From Candidatus Fermentithermobacillaceae bacterium UBA3951 (GTDB taxonomy: Bacteria; Bacillota; Sulfobacillia; Fermentithermobacillales; Fermentithermobacillaceae), in the NCBI GenBank assembly GCA_002385465.1, contig DGDN01000036.1:11536-33917 (forward strand): 22,382 nt of DNA, given 5' to 3'. The translations under genes were made by a program, and so were the position numbers. The stretch's first letter is position 1. Every line of letters starts with the position of its first letter. The notes beneath the pieces are model-generated. The model was not told the origin of the DNA. It searched no databases and saw nothing but the letters and a program-made list of their open reading frames with translations. Below, one piece after another: positions 13,955 to 20,872 of this stretch.

Positions 13955-13961
13955 TTACTTG

Positions 13962-14543
13962 GTGAATTCGAACCGTCAAAGAAGAGGCCGGGAGGACAGG
14001 TCCTCAAAAGACGCTCCTTTTGACAGGCCTCAAGAAGAGTTCAGAGACGAAGTAGTAAGCGTCGGACCTGTATCCAAGACCGTCAAGGGCGGCCGCAGGC
14101 GCAGTTTCCGAGCGTTGGTTGTTGTGGGTAACGGAGATGGTAAAGTCGGGGCGGGGCTTGGCAAGGCCCTGGACCTTACCGATGCCATACGAAAAGGAAT
14201 TGAGGATGCCAAGAAAAACCTCATTGAGGTTCCGCGTCACATGAGTACCATCACCCACGAAGTGATAGGACGTCATGGAGCGGGCATGGTGCTCTTGCGC
14301 CCTGCTTCTCCGGGTACCGGAGTCATTGCGGGCCGTGGCGTGAGGCCGCTCATGGAACTTGCCGGTATTCAGGACGTACTGGCCAAGTCCCTCGGTTCGG
14401 CCAACCCCTACAACGTGGTCTACGCCACAATCGACGCCCTCAAGCAGCTTCGTACCGCCGCCGAGGTGAGGGAGCTTCGCGGGAAGGTTAAGAAGGCGGA
14501 ACCCACAGCGGAATCGGAGGTCGGAGTTAATGGAATTGCATGA
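13962..14543 (+). CDS. rpsE: 30S ribosomal protein S5
   Basis: S5 forms part of the mRNA entry channel and affects decoding fidelity. From GTG 13962 the protein has 193 residues. The N terminus is a long polar, basic extension (NSNRQRRGREDRSSKD...) before the S5 domain, which begins at EFRDEVVSVGPVSKTVKGGRRRS. The spectinomycin loop keeps VKGG; the following conserved segment reads VVVGNGDGKVGAG, and the C-terminal domain includes GTGVIAGRGVRPLMELAGIQDVLAKSLGS. An ATG at 13944 would add six residues but lacks an SD. The gene overlaps rplO by 14 bases, leaving no room for rpmD, which normally lies between them. Confidence 0.95.
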   Translation: MNSNRQRRGREDRSSKDAPFDRPQEEFRDEVVSVGPVSKTVKGGRRRSFRALVVVGNGDGKVGAGLGKALDLTDAIRKGIEDAKKNLIEVPRHMSTITHEVIGRHGAGMVLLRPASPGTGVIAGRGVRPLMELAGIQDVLAKSLGSANPYNVVYATIDALKQLRTAAEVRELRGKVKKAEPTAESEVGVNGIA

Positions 14544-14970
14544 CCTAAGGCCAAATCCGGGCTCTGTCAGGAAGGCCAAGAGAAAAGGCCAGGGCATAGG
14601 CTCGGGCAACGGGAAGACCGCCGGCCGGGGACACAAGGGTCAAAAGGCAAGGTCAGGCGGTACCAAGGGGCCGGGGTTCGAAGGCGGCCAGACGAGGCTC
14701 ATCAGAAGGCTTCCCAAGCGGGGCTTCCACAACATTTTCGGTGTGGAGTACAACCTTGTGAATGTCGGCGATCTGGACAGGTTTGAACCTAACGCCGAAG
14801 TGGGGCCCGAGGAATTGAAAAAGGCCGGTATGCTCAGAAAGAATTCCGGATATCTCAAAATCCTCGGCGATGGAGAGCTCAAGAAGACGCTTACCGTCAA
14901 GGCCCACGCATTTTCCAAATCAGCAAAGGAGAAAATCGAGGCCGCCGGCGGCAAAGCCGAGGTGATATAA
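14530..14970 (+). CDS. rplO: 50S ribosomal protein L15
   Basis: L15 is a late assembly protein with a long, glycine- and lysine-rich N-terminal arm that threads into 23S rRNA. It has 146 residues: MELHDLRPNPGSVRKAKRKG, then GIGSGNGKTAGRGHKGQKARSGG (about 22-44), FEGGQTRLIRRLPKRGF, and a globular C terminus ending KIEAAGGKAEVI. The ATG lies inside the end of rpsE with GGAGGT (14517-14522) ahead, so it is likely coupled to rpsE. Its stop is directly followed by the secY start. Confidence 0.98.
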   Translation: MELHDLRPNPGSVRKAKRKGQGIGSGNGKTAGRGHKGQKARSGGTKGPGFEGGQTRLIRRLPKRGFHNIFGVEYNLVNVGDLDRFEPNAEVGPEELKKAGMLRKNSGYLKILGDGELKKTLTVKAHAFSKSAKEKIEAAGGKAEVI

Positions 14971-16233
14971 ATGATCGCAACACTCAGGAACGCATGGCAG
15001 GTGCCCGACCTCCGTAAGAGGATTCTCATTACGGTTGCGTTGCTTGTTGCTTTTCGAGCGGGCGTCGCGGTCCCTGTGCCGGGAATTGTCCCTGAGCTGA
15101 TCCAGCAGCTTTTCAGCGGGGGCACCCTGTTCGCGTTCATGGACCTCTTCTCAGGAGGCGCTCTCTCAAACTACTCGGTCTTTGCCTTGAGCATATATCC
15201 CTATATCAACGCCTCCATCATCATGCAGCTTCTGCAGATGGTGATCCCCAAGTGGGAAGAAATGTCCAAAGACGAGGACGGGCGCAAGAAACTCCAGGGG
15301 TACACAAGGTACGGCACGGTGATTCTGGGAGCGATCCAGGCCACCGGTATGACGCTGGCGATCAGGGCGAGGGGCGCCCTTGTAAGCGACTCACCGTGGT
15401 TGGTAGTCGAAGCCGTCCTGAGCCTCGTCGCAGGCACGGCTTTCCTCATGTGGCTCGGCGAGGTCATCACGGAGAAGGGTATCGGGAACGGTATATCGCT
15501 CTTTATCTTCGCCGGTATCGTAACGGGCATTCCCAGGGAGCTGGCTCAAATCTGGTCTCTCCTCCGCTCAGGTGAGGCCAAATGGTATAACGGCGTCCTG
15601 CTCCTCGTGATCTCCATTGCCACAGTTCTCTTGGTCATCTGGATAACGGAAGGCGAGCGCAGGATCCCAGTCCAGTACTCGAAGAGAGTTGTCGGGCGCA
15701 AGATGATGGGCGGTTATGCGACGCACATACCCCTCAAGATCAACCAGGCGGGTGTGATCCCGGTAATCTTCGCATCGTCGCTCCTTTCGTTTCCGGCGAC
15801 CATAGCGTCTTTCACCACAAAACCGTGGGCCGTTAAACTGGGTGAGTTCTTCGATTACACCAAGCCGTGGTATACTGCCATGTATGCCGTTTTGATATTC
15901 GGCTTCACGTTCTTCTATACAGGGATGGTCTTCAACCCGGTTGAAGTTGCGGATAACATGCGGAAGTACGGAGGTTTTGTGCCCGGTATGAGGCCGGGGA
16001 AACCCACGGCGGACCTCTTGTCACGGATCGTGACGAGGATAACTGCCGTAGGCGCCCTGTTCCTCGCCATTATCGCGGTCCTTCCGAACTTCATGATCCA
16101 GATTACCGGGCTTCCCGGTTTCCACGCGCTGGGAGGTACGGCTCTTATTATCGTGATCGGCGTGGCTCTTGAAACAATGAAACAGATAGAAGCGCAGCTG
16201 GTAATGAGAAATTACCAGGGCTTCTTGAGATAG
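14971..16233 (+). CDS. secY: Protein translocase channel subunit SecY
   Basis: SecY is the channel of the Sec translocase in the cytoplasmic membrane and exports or inserts proteins with SecE, SecG and SecA. The 420 residues form about ten membrane helices. Visible motifs are the N-terminal LRKRILITVALLVAFRAGVAVPVPGI, the plug region after it (GGALSNYSVFALSIYPYINASIIMQLL), the ITEKGIGNGISLFIFAGI segment, ERRIPVQYSKR, THIPLKINQAGVIPVIFA and the last cytoplasmic loop NPVEVADNMRKYGGFVPGMRPGK (shown in pieces). The ATG abuts the rplO stop; its SD GAGGTGAT (14959-14966) lies in rplO. The rplO-secY-adk-map order is standard. Confidence 0.98.
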   Translation: MIATLRNAWQVPDLRKRILITVALLVAFRAGVAVPVPGIVPELIQQLFSGGTLFAFMDLFSGGALSNYSVFALSIYPYINASIIMQLLQMVIPKWEEMSKDEDGRKKLQGYTRYGTVILGAIQATGMTLAIRARGALVSDSPWLVVEAVLSLVAGTAFLMWLGEVITEKGIGNGISLFIFAGIVTGIPRELAQIWSLLRSGEAKWYNGVLLLVISIATVLLVIWITEGERRIPVQYSKRVVGRKMMGGYATHIPLKINQAGVIPVIFASSLLSFPATIASFTTKPWAVKLGEFFDYTKPWYTAMYAVLIFGFTFFYTGMVFNPVEVADNMRKYGGFVPGMRPGKPTADLLSRIVTRITAVGALFLAIIAVLPNFMIQITGLPGFHALGGTALIIVIGVALETMKQIEAQLVMRNYQGFLR

Positions 16234-16244
16234 GAGATGTCGCG

Positions 16245-16904
16245 ATGAGGCTTGTCTTGTTGGGAGCGCCCGGTTCCGGTAAAGGGACCCAAGCGAAGCT
16301 ACTGGCTGCCGAGTTTGGCCTCCTGCATGTGGCGCCCGGCGACATCTTCCGGAGCGAGATCCGTTCCGGCACTGAGCTGGGACGGTTGGTTGAGGGTATC
16401 CTGGCGCGTGGCGAGCTTGTGGATGATGCCACGACCATACGTCTGATTGACACAAGGCTTCTATCGGAAGAGGCTAATGAAGGATTTGTCCTTGACGGTT
16501 TTCCGAGGACCATTTCTCAGGCAGAGGCTTTGGACCGAATCCTCTCCGGCCGCGGCGAGTCTCTGGACCTGGCGGTGGCTCTCGAGGTCGACGAGGGCGC
16601 GATCCTCAAGCGGGCACTCTCGAGAAGGGTGTGCAGCCAGTGCGGCAAGCCCTACAACTTGGCCCTGGAGCCTCCCAAGATGGCCGGGAAGTGCGATGAC
16701 TGTGGCGGCGAACTCGTTACGCGTAAGGATGATCTTGAGAGTACCGTGAAGGAACGCTTGGCGGTCTATCGTGAGTTCACCGAACCGCTTTCGGCCTACT
16801 ACGCAGAGAAGGGTCTCTTGGAGGTCGTCTCTGGAGAGGGAGAAGTGAATGAGGTTTTCCTGAGGATAAAGGAAGCTCTCAGGAAGCGGAATCTGCTAGA
16901 GTAA
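16245..16904 (+). CDS. adk: Adenylate kinase, zinc LID form
   Basis: Adenylate kinase converts ATP and AMP to two ADP in the cytoplasm. The 219 residues show the P-loop GAPGSGKGT (7-15), the DGFPRT AMP-binding motif (84-89) and the LID domain with four cysteines (130, 133, 150, 153) spaced for zinc, the common form in Gram-positive bacteria. RKDD (160-163) and KERL (169-172) hold the usual arginines. The AMP-site motif normally written STGD reads APGD (residues 30-33), so the Thr that contacts AMP is Pro. The ATG is 11 bases after secY, with TAGGAG as SD. Confidence 0.97.
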   Translation: MRLVLLGAPGSGKGTQAKLLAAEFGLLHVAPGDIFRSEIRSGTELGRLVEGILARGELVDDATTIRLIDTRLLSEEANEGFVLDGFPRTISQAEALDRILSGRGESLDLAVALEVDEGAILKRALSRRVCSQCGKPYNLALEPPKMAGKCDDCGGELVTRKDDLESTVKERLAVYREFTEPLSAYYAEKGLLEVVSGEGEVNEVFLRIKEALRKRNLLE

Positions 16905-16915
16905 GAAGAGGTTTC

Positions 16916-17659
16916 ATGATCATTCTCAAGAACGAACAGGAAATAGAACTGCTGGCGAACGCGGGAAGAGTCGCGGGGCTCTGTCTCAAGATGCTTGGCA
17001 GCAAGGTGAGGCCCGGCATCACCACGGCAGAACTAGACCGGATGGCCGAGGAGTTCATCCGTGGGATGGGCGCCATACCTACGTTCAAAGGATATAGCGG
17101 CTTCCCGGCAAGTATTTGTACTTCCGTGAACGATGAAGTGGTCCACGGGACTCCCGACAGCAGGCGACTTGAGGAAGGCGACATCATATCCATCGATGTA
17201 GGCGCCACCCTCAATGGTTACGTGGGAGATACGGCGGCCACCTTTCCGGTGGGCGAGGTGAGCGTGCTTGCAGAGAGGCTTATCCAGGCGACACGGGAAT
17301 CGCTCTACGCCGGCATCGCGGCGGCCGTAGAGGGTAACTCCGTAGGCGACATCGGTCATGCGGTAGAGTCGGTGGCCAGAAGGTACGGTTTCACGGTGGT
17401 CCGCGATTATGCGGGACACGGAGTCGGTAGAAAAATGCACGAAGACCCGTCCGTGCCGAACTTCGGGATACCGGGCACAGGTCCGGTGCTCCGCCGGGGT
17501 ATGGTCATAGCAATAGAGCCAATGGTGAACGCCGGCGGCCACGAGGTCCTGACGTTCAGAAACATGAAGGTTGTCACGAAGGACGGGTCGTTGTCGGCTC
17601 ATTTCGAGCACACGGTCGCCGTGACGTCGAAGGGCCCCAGGTGCCTTACAGAGGTCTAG
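16916..17659 (+). CDS. map: Methionine aminopeptidase, type I
   Basis: This enzyme removes the initiator methionine from new proteins. The 247 residues carry all five metal ligands of the pita-bread fold: Asp94, Asp105, His168, Glu201 and Glu231, in IDVGATLNGYVGDTA, GHGVGRKMHEDP, AIEPM and HFEHTVAV. His77 (VVHG) is the substrate-binding histidine. No N-terminal SH3/zinc extension is present, so it is the short type Ia form. The ATG starts 11 bases after adk. The neighbouring ribosomal genes and secY fit its role at nascent chains. Confidence 0.98.
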   Translation: MIILKNEQEIELLANAGRVAGLCLKMLGSKVRPGITTAELDRMAEEFIRGMGAIPTFKGYSGFPASICTSVNDEVVHGTPDSRRLEEGDIISIDVGATLNGYVGDTAATFPVGEVSVLAERLIQATRESLYAGIAAAVEGNSVGDIGHAVESVARRYGFTVVRDYAGHGVGRKMHEDPSVPNFGIPGTGPVLRRGMVIAIEPMVNAGGHEVLTFRNMKVVTKDGSLSAHFEHTVAVTSKGPRCLTEV

Positions 17660-17682
17660 ATAGCGGCTTGGTGGAAGGTTGC

Positions 17683-17691
17683 TGGTATAAG
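17683..17691 (+). promoter_or_regulatory. possible extended -10 promoter upstream of infA
   Basis: The map-infA gap (79 bases) is the longest between genes after the str promoter. It holds TGGTATAAG, which fits an extended -10 (TGn followed by TATAAG). No good -35 lies 16-18 bases upstream; a TTGGTG at 17668-17673 is too close. It might be a secondary promoter for the alpha cluster, but this is a weak call on sequence alone. Confidence 0.3.
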
Positions 17692-17738
17692 CTGCCAATC
17701 GGTGGACAGACTCTTAGTGGTGTACGAGGGGGAATTTG

Positions 17739-17957
17739 ATGCCGAAGCAGGACAGCATTGAGATTGAAGGCAAGGTTGTGGAGCCGCTTCCCAATGCCAT
17801 GTTTCGGGTGGAGATTGAAGGGGGACACAAGGTCCTCGCTCACATATCAGGGCGTATGAGGATCAACTTCATCAAGATCCTCCCGGGGGACCGGGTTCTC
17901 CTAGAGCTCAGTCCTTATGACTTGACGCGGGGAAGGATAACCCGCCGCCTGAGATAA
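17739..17957 (+). CDS. infA: Translation initiation factor IF-1
   Basis: IF-1 binds the ribosomal A site during initiation and helps IF-2 and IF-3 select the start codon. From ATG 17739 it is 72 residues long, the family standard, with the OB-fold sequence PKQDSIEIEGKVVEPLPNAMF, then HKVLAHISGRMRINFIKILPGD and the closing DLTRGRITRRLR. A TTG immediately upstream (17736) would add only one residue; ATG is preferred. GAGGGGGAA lies seven bases ahead. The small KOW-domain protein gene seen between map and infA in some Bacillota is not present. Confidence 0.97.
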   Translation: MPKQDSIEIEGKVVEPLPNAMFRVEIEGGHKVLAHISGRMRINFIKILPGDRVLLELSPYDLTRGRITRRLR

Positions 17958-17971
17958 AGGGGGTTTCGAGA

Positions 17972-18085
17972 TTGAAGGTACGTCCCTCAGTCAAGAAGAT
18001 ATGTGAAAAGTGCAGGATCATTAGAAGACACGGCAGGGTGATGGTACTCTGCTCTAATCCGAAACACAAGCAGAAGCAGGGCTAG
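17972..18085 (+). CDS. rpmJ: 50S ribosomal protein L36, zinc form
   Basis: This 37-residue protein reads MKVRPSVKKICEKCRIIRRH followed by GRVMVLCSNPKHKQKQG. The zinc ligands Cys11, Cys14, Cys27 and His32 are present, making it the C+ form. L36 is the smallest ribosomal protein and stabilises the large subunit near the factor-binding region. The start is TTG at 17972, with AAGGGGG (17957-17963) eight bases ahead and overlapping the infA stop. No other in-frame start gives the conserved N terminus. It sits in its usual place between infA and rpsM. Confidence 0.96.
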   Translation: MKVRPSVKKICEKCRIIRRHGRVMVLCSNPKHKQKQG

Positions 18086-18100
18086 TACGGGGGTGAGTGA

Positions 18101-18472
18101 ATGGCTCGTATAGCAGGAGTAGATTTGCCCAGAGACAAGAGAGTGGAGGCTGCCCTCCCTTACATTTTCGGGATCGGCCGCACTCGGGCGAAAGTGATAT
18201 TGGAAAGCACGGGAGTTAACCCCGATACGCGCGTGAGAGACCTCACCGAAGAGGAAGTATCGCGCATCAGGGAGTTTATAGATAGGAACTACAAGGTCGA
18301 GGGCGATCTTCGCACCGAGGTCCAGATGAACATCAAGAGGCTCATAGACCTGGGAACCTACAGAGGTCTCCGGCACAGGAGAGGCCTTCCAGTGAGAGGA
18401 CAGAGGACCCAGACCAACGCCCGCACGCGCAAGGGACCCAAGCGTACCGTCGGCGTGAAACGGAAGAAGTAG
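18101..18472 (+). CDS. rpsM: 30S ribosomal protein S13
   Basis: S13 is a head protein that contacts the P-site tRNA through its basic tail and forms bridges with L5. The 123 residues include MARIAGVDLPRDKRVEAALP, YIFGIGRTRAKVILESTGVN, and the helix-two-turn-helix segment followed by TYRGLRHRRGLPVRGQRTQTNARTRKG (in part, around residues 85-112) and a KR-rich end. The ATG follows GGGGGTGAGTGA, 15 bases after rpmJ. No obvious S4-binding pseudoknot, as known ahead of E. coli rpsM, was recognised in the short gap. Confidence 0.98.
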   Translation: MARIAGVDLPRDKRVEAALPYIFGIGRTRAKVILESTGVNPDTRVRDLTEEEVSRIREFIDRNYKVEGDLRTEVQMNIKRLIDLGTYRGLRHRRGLPVRGQRTQTNARTRKGPKRTVGVKRKK

Positions 18473-18487
18473 GGAGGCGACTTTTTC

Positions 18488-18877
18488 TTGGCAAAGAGAA
18501 GAGAACGTACACGAAGAAGAGAAAGGCGTGTGGTCGAGAAGGGCGTCGCCCATATTAAGTCGACCTTTAACAACACCATCATCACGATAACCGATAGCCA
18601 AGGGGGAGCCGTCGCATGGTCGACCTCGGGCAAGATGGGTTTCAAGGGGTCCAGGAAATCCACGCCTTTTGCGGCTCAAATGGCCGCTGAGTCTGCCGCC
18701 AAGGCGGCTATAGACCAGGGTATGCGTGAGGTCGAGGTCATGGTCAAGGGTCCCGGTTCGGGTCGTGAAGCCGCTATTCGCGCGCTCCAGGCTGCGGGGT
18801 TAGAAGTGACGACCATTAAGGATGTCACCCCGGTACCGCACAACGGATGCAGGCCGCCCAAGCGGCGCCGCGTGTAA
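18488..18877 (+). CDS. rpsK: 30S ribosomal protein S11
   Basis: S11 lies on the platform of the 30S subunit and lines the mRNA exit region. It has the usual 129 residues, with a very basic N terminus (AKRRERTRRRERRVVEKG), then VAHIKSTFNNTIITITDSQG (20-39), GSRKSTPFAAQMAAESAAK and the C-terminal PVPHNGCRPPKRRRV. The start is TTG at 18488, with GGGAGGCGA upstream; no ATG or GTG gives a sensible N terminus. The sequence otherwise matches the family with no notable change. Confidence 0.97.
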   Translation: MAKRRERTRRRERRVVEKGVAHIKSTFNNTIITITDSQGGAVAWSTSGKMGFKGSRKSTPFAAQMAAESAAKAAIDQGMREVEVMVKGPGSGREAAIRALQAAGLEVTTIKDVTPVPHNGCRPPKRRRV

Positions 18878-18888
18878 GGAGGCAGACC

Positions 18889-19509
18889 ATGTCAAGATAT
18901 ACGAACGCAGTATGCAGGTTGTGCCGGCGCGAGGCTCACAAACTGTATCTCAAGGGGGACAAGTGCTTCACCAAGTGCACTCTTGAGAAGCGGCCCACCC
19001 CACCGGGACAGCACGGTAGGGCCAGAAGGCTCAGCGAATACGGCAGCCAGCTTAGGGAAAAACAAAAGGCCAAACGCTTCTACGGCGTGGGCGAGAAGCA
19101 GTTTAGGAACTACTTCGCTCGGGCTGCCAGAGTCCGTGGCGAGACGGGTAAGACCCTCATGCTCCTCTTGGAGAGGCGCCTTGATAACGTCATCTACAGG
19201 GCCGGGTTTGCTCGTTCCCGCCCCGAAGCCCGCCAGATTGTGAACCACGGGCACATTGAAGTGAATGGTCGCAAGGTGGACATCCCGTCCTTCCTGGTTT
19301 CGGCGGGAGACGAAATCAAACTAAGACCCAGGGCACTCAAACTCGAGAAGTTCAAGGCCATGGCCGAAGGACTGGCAGGTCACAACGTCCCTGCGTGGAT
19401 GTCTCTTGACGCCGAGAACTGGAAGGTCACCATCCTTAGACTGCCCGAACGAGACGAAGTGGACGCTCCTGTGGACGAGCGTCTCATCGTCGAGCTTTAC
19501 TCGAAGTAA
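18889..19509 (+). CDS. rpsD: 30S ribosomal protein S4, zinc (C+) form
   Basis: S4 starts assembly of the 30S body by binding the 5' domain of 16S rRNA and helps shape the mRNA entry. From ATG 18889 (AAGGAGG just upstream, over the rpsK stop) the protein has 206 residues. The in-frame start at 18847 lies inside rpsK and is rejected. The N terminus has the zinc pattern Cys9, Cys12, Cys26, Cys30. The S4 RNA-binding domain holds LERRLDNVIYRAGFARSRPE and ARQIVNHGHIEVNGRKVDIP. rpsD lies between rpsK and rpoA, as in E. coli and many clostridia but not B. subtilis, where it is separate. Confidence 0.97.
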   Translation: MSRYTNAVCRLCRREAHKLYLKGDKCFTKCTLEKRPTPPGQHGRARRLSEYGSQLREKQKAKRFYGVGEKQFRNYFARAARVRGETGKTLMLLLERRLDNVIYRAGFARSRPEARQIVNHGHIEVNGRKVDIPSFLVSAGDEIKLRPRALKLEKFKAMAEGLAGHNVPAWMSLDAENWKVTILRLPERDEVDAPVDERLIVELYSK

Positions 19510-19522
19510 GTTACCCCACTAA

Positions 19523-19543
19523 AGCCTTGGGAATAAGGGGGCT
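19523..19543 (+). promoter_or_regulatory. possible hairpin covering the rpoA ribosome binding site
   Basis: AGCCTT (19523-19528) can pair with AAGG (19535-19538) and GCT (19541-19543), with two unpaired G residues between the last two and a six-base loop GGGAAT. The 3' arm contains the rpoA SD (AAGGGGG, 19535-19541). The stem is short and imperfect, so it may or may not matter for translation of rpoA after rpsD. Confidence 0.25.
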
Positions 19544-19551
19544 CCAATAGC

Positions 19552-20502
19552 GTGTTCAATTTGATAGAGCCGAGAATAGAGTGCGAGGAGATGGCGGAAG
19601 ACAAGAAGTACGGCCGGTTTGTAGTCGAACCGCTTGAAGGCGGGTACGGCGTTACGGTCGGGAATTCTCTTCGCAGAGTGCTCCTTTCGTCCCTTACGGG
19701 AGCGGCGGTTACCAGGGTGAATATCGACGGGGTGCTTCACGAGTTCACAACCATACCTAACGTACGAGAAGATGTCACCGACATTCTCCTGAACGTGAAG
19801 TCTCTGGTGGTAAAGCTCCACAGCCCCGGGCCGAAGGTGGTCCGTATCGATAAGGAAGGACCCGCCGAAGTAACCGGGTACGACATCATCGCAGACGCCG
19901 ATGTTGAGATTGTGAACCCAGAGCTCCATATTGCCCACCTGGATACGGGCGCCCGCCTGTTCATGGAGCTTACCGTTGAAGAAGGACGCGGGTACGTGAC
20001 TGCCGAGGCGAACAAGATCCCTGGCCAGCCCATAGGCGTCATCGCCATGGACGCGCGCTTTACGCCCGTGACAAAGGTGAACTATAGCATTGAAGCTACT
20101 CGTGTGGGCCAGAGGACCGACTACGACAAGCTTATTCTGGAGATCTGGACCGATGGCAGCATAAGGCCCGACGAAGCTCTGGAGAGCGCCGCCGGCATCT
20201 TGATCCAGCACTTCGAGCTTTTCCGGAATCTCTCGGACAAGGTAAGAGAAGATGCCGAGGTAGAACAGCCCCATGAGAAGAGCGAGGCCGAGAAAGCTCT
20301 AGAGATGCCCATCGAGGAACTCGAACTTTCCATGCGGTCGTTCAACTGTCTGAAGCGAGCCGGCATTAACACGGTCGGCGAGCTCATCCAAAAGACGGAG
20401 GAAGAGATATCTAAAGTACGCAACATGGGCAAGAAGTCCCTTGAGGAAGTGAAGACCAAGCTTGCCGAGTTGGGACTCGCTTTCCGCCCTGAAGAGGAAT
20501 GA
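19552..20502 (+). CDS. rpoA: RNA polymerase subunit alpha
   Basis: Alpha dimerises to start assembly of RNA polymerase and its C-terminal domain binds UP-element DNA and activators. The 316 residues have the N-terminal domain (to about 230) with GNSLRRVLLSSLTGAAVT and VEILNPDLHI-like VEIVNPELHIAHL, an acidic linker (about 232-250) and the C-terminal domain with MRSFNCLKRAGINTVGEL and NMGKKSLEEVKTKL. Arg262 and Asn265 match the DNA-contacting E. coli Arg265 and Asn268. The GTG start aligns residue by residue with B. subtilis RpoA. It follows rpsD after 42 bases. Confidence 0.98.
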   Translation: MFNLIEPRIECEEMAEDKKYGRFVVEPLEGGYGVTVGNSLRRVLLSSLTGAAVTRVNIDGVLHEFTTIPNVREDVTDILLNVKSLVVKLHSPGPKVVRIDKEGPAEVTGYDIIADADVEIVNPELHIAHLDTGARLFMELTVEEGRGYVTAEANKIPGQPIGVIAMDARFTPVTKVNYSIEATRVGQRTDYDKLILEIWTDGSIRPDEALESAAGILIQHFELFRNLSDKVREDAEVEQPHEKSEAEKALEMPIEELELSMRSFNCLKRAGINTVGELIQKTEEEISKVRNMGKKSLEEVKTKLAELGLAFRPEEE

Positions 20503-20514
20503 GGTGCAAGAGAG

Positions 20515-20865
20515 TTGGGTTACTCGCGATTTGACCGGCCTATGGCCCAGCGCCGGGCCCTACTCCGAGGCCTTGTAACTTCGCTTCTCGAGAACGAACG
20601 AATTGAGACTACTCTCGCCAAAGCCAAGGCGGCTCAGTCGATCTCGGAGAAGATGATTACTCTGGCTAAAGAGGACAACCTTGCGGCCCGGAGGCGGGCC
20701 TTGGCATACCTTACCAAGGAAGACGTCGTCAAGAAGCTATTCGAGACGTTGGGACCCAGATACGCCCACCGAAGCGGCGGCTACACGAGGATCCTGGCCA
20801 TCCAGCCGAGGCGCGGAGACGGCGCTCCCATGGCCATATTGGAACTCATTCAGCCTGAGAAGTGA
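20515..20865 (+). CDS. rplQ: 50S ribosomal protein L17
   Basis: L17 is a large-subunit protein near the tunnel exit. The 116 residues begin GYSRFDRPMAQRRALLRGLV after the initiator (TTG at 20515) and contain TSLLENERIETTLAKAKAAQ and the closing GGYTRILAIQPRRGDGAPMAILELI. GAGGTG (20501-20506), overlapping the rpoA stop, is eight bases ahead, which supports TTG. It closes the alpha cluster in the normal position, seven bases before ecfA1. Confidence 0.97.
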   Translation: MGYSRFDRPMAQRRALLRGLVTSLLENERIETTLAKAKAAQSISEKMITLAKEDNLAARRRALAYLTKEDVVKKLFETLGPRYAHRSGGYTRILAIQPRRGDGAPMAILELIQPEK

Positions 20866-20872
20866 CGGTGTG

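Noticed and set aside
13863..13961. Upstream in-frame starts for rpsE
   Set aside because: Starts before 13943 are inside rplR, and ATG 13944 has no SD, while GTG 13962 has GGTGAT seven bases ahead.
20681..20872. N-terminal extension of EcfA1 reaching into rplQ
   Set aside because: The frame is open by chance through rplQ; EcfA1 homology begins just after ATG 20873.
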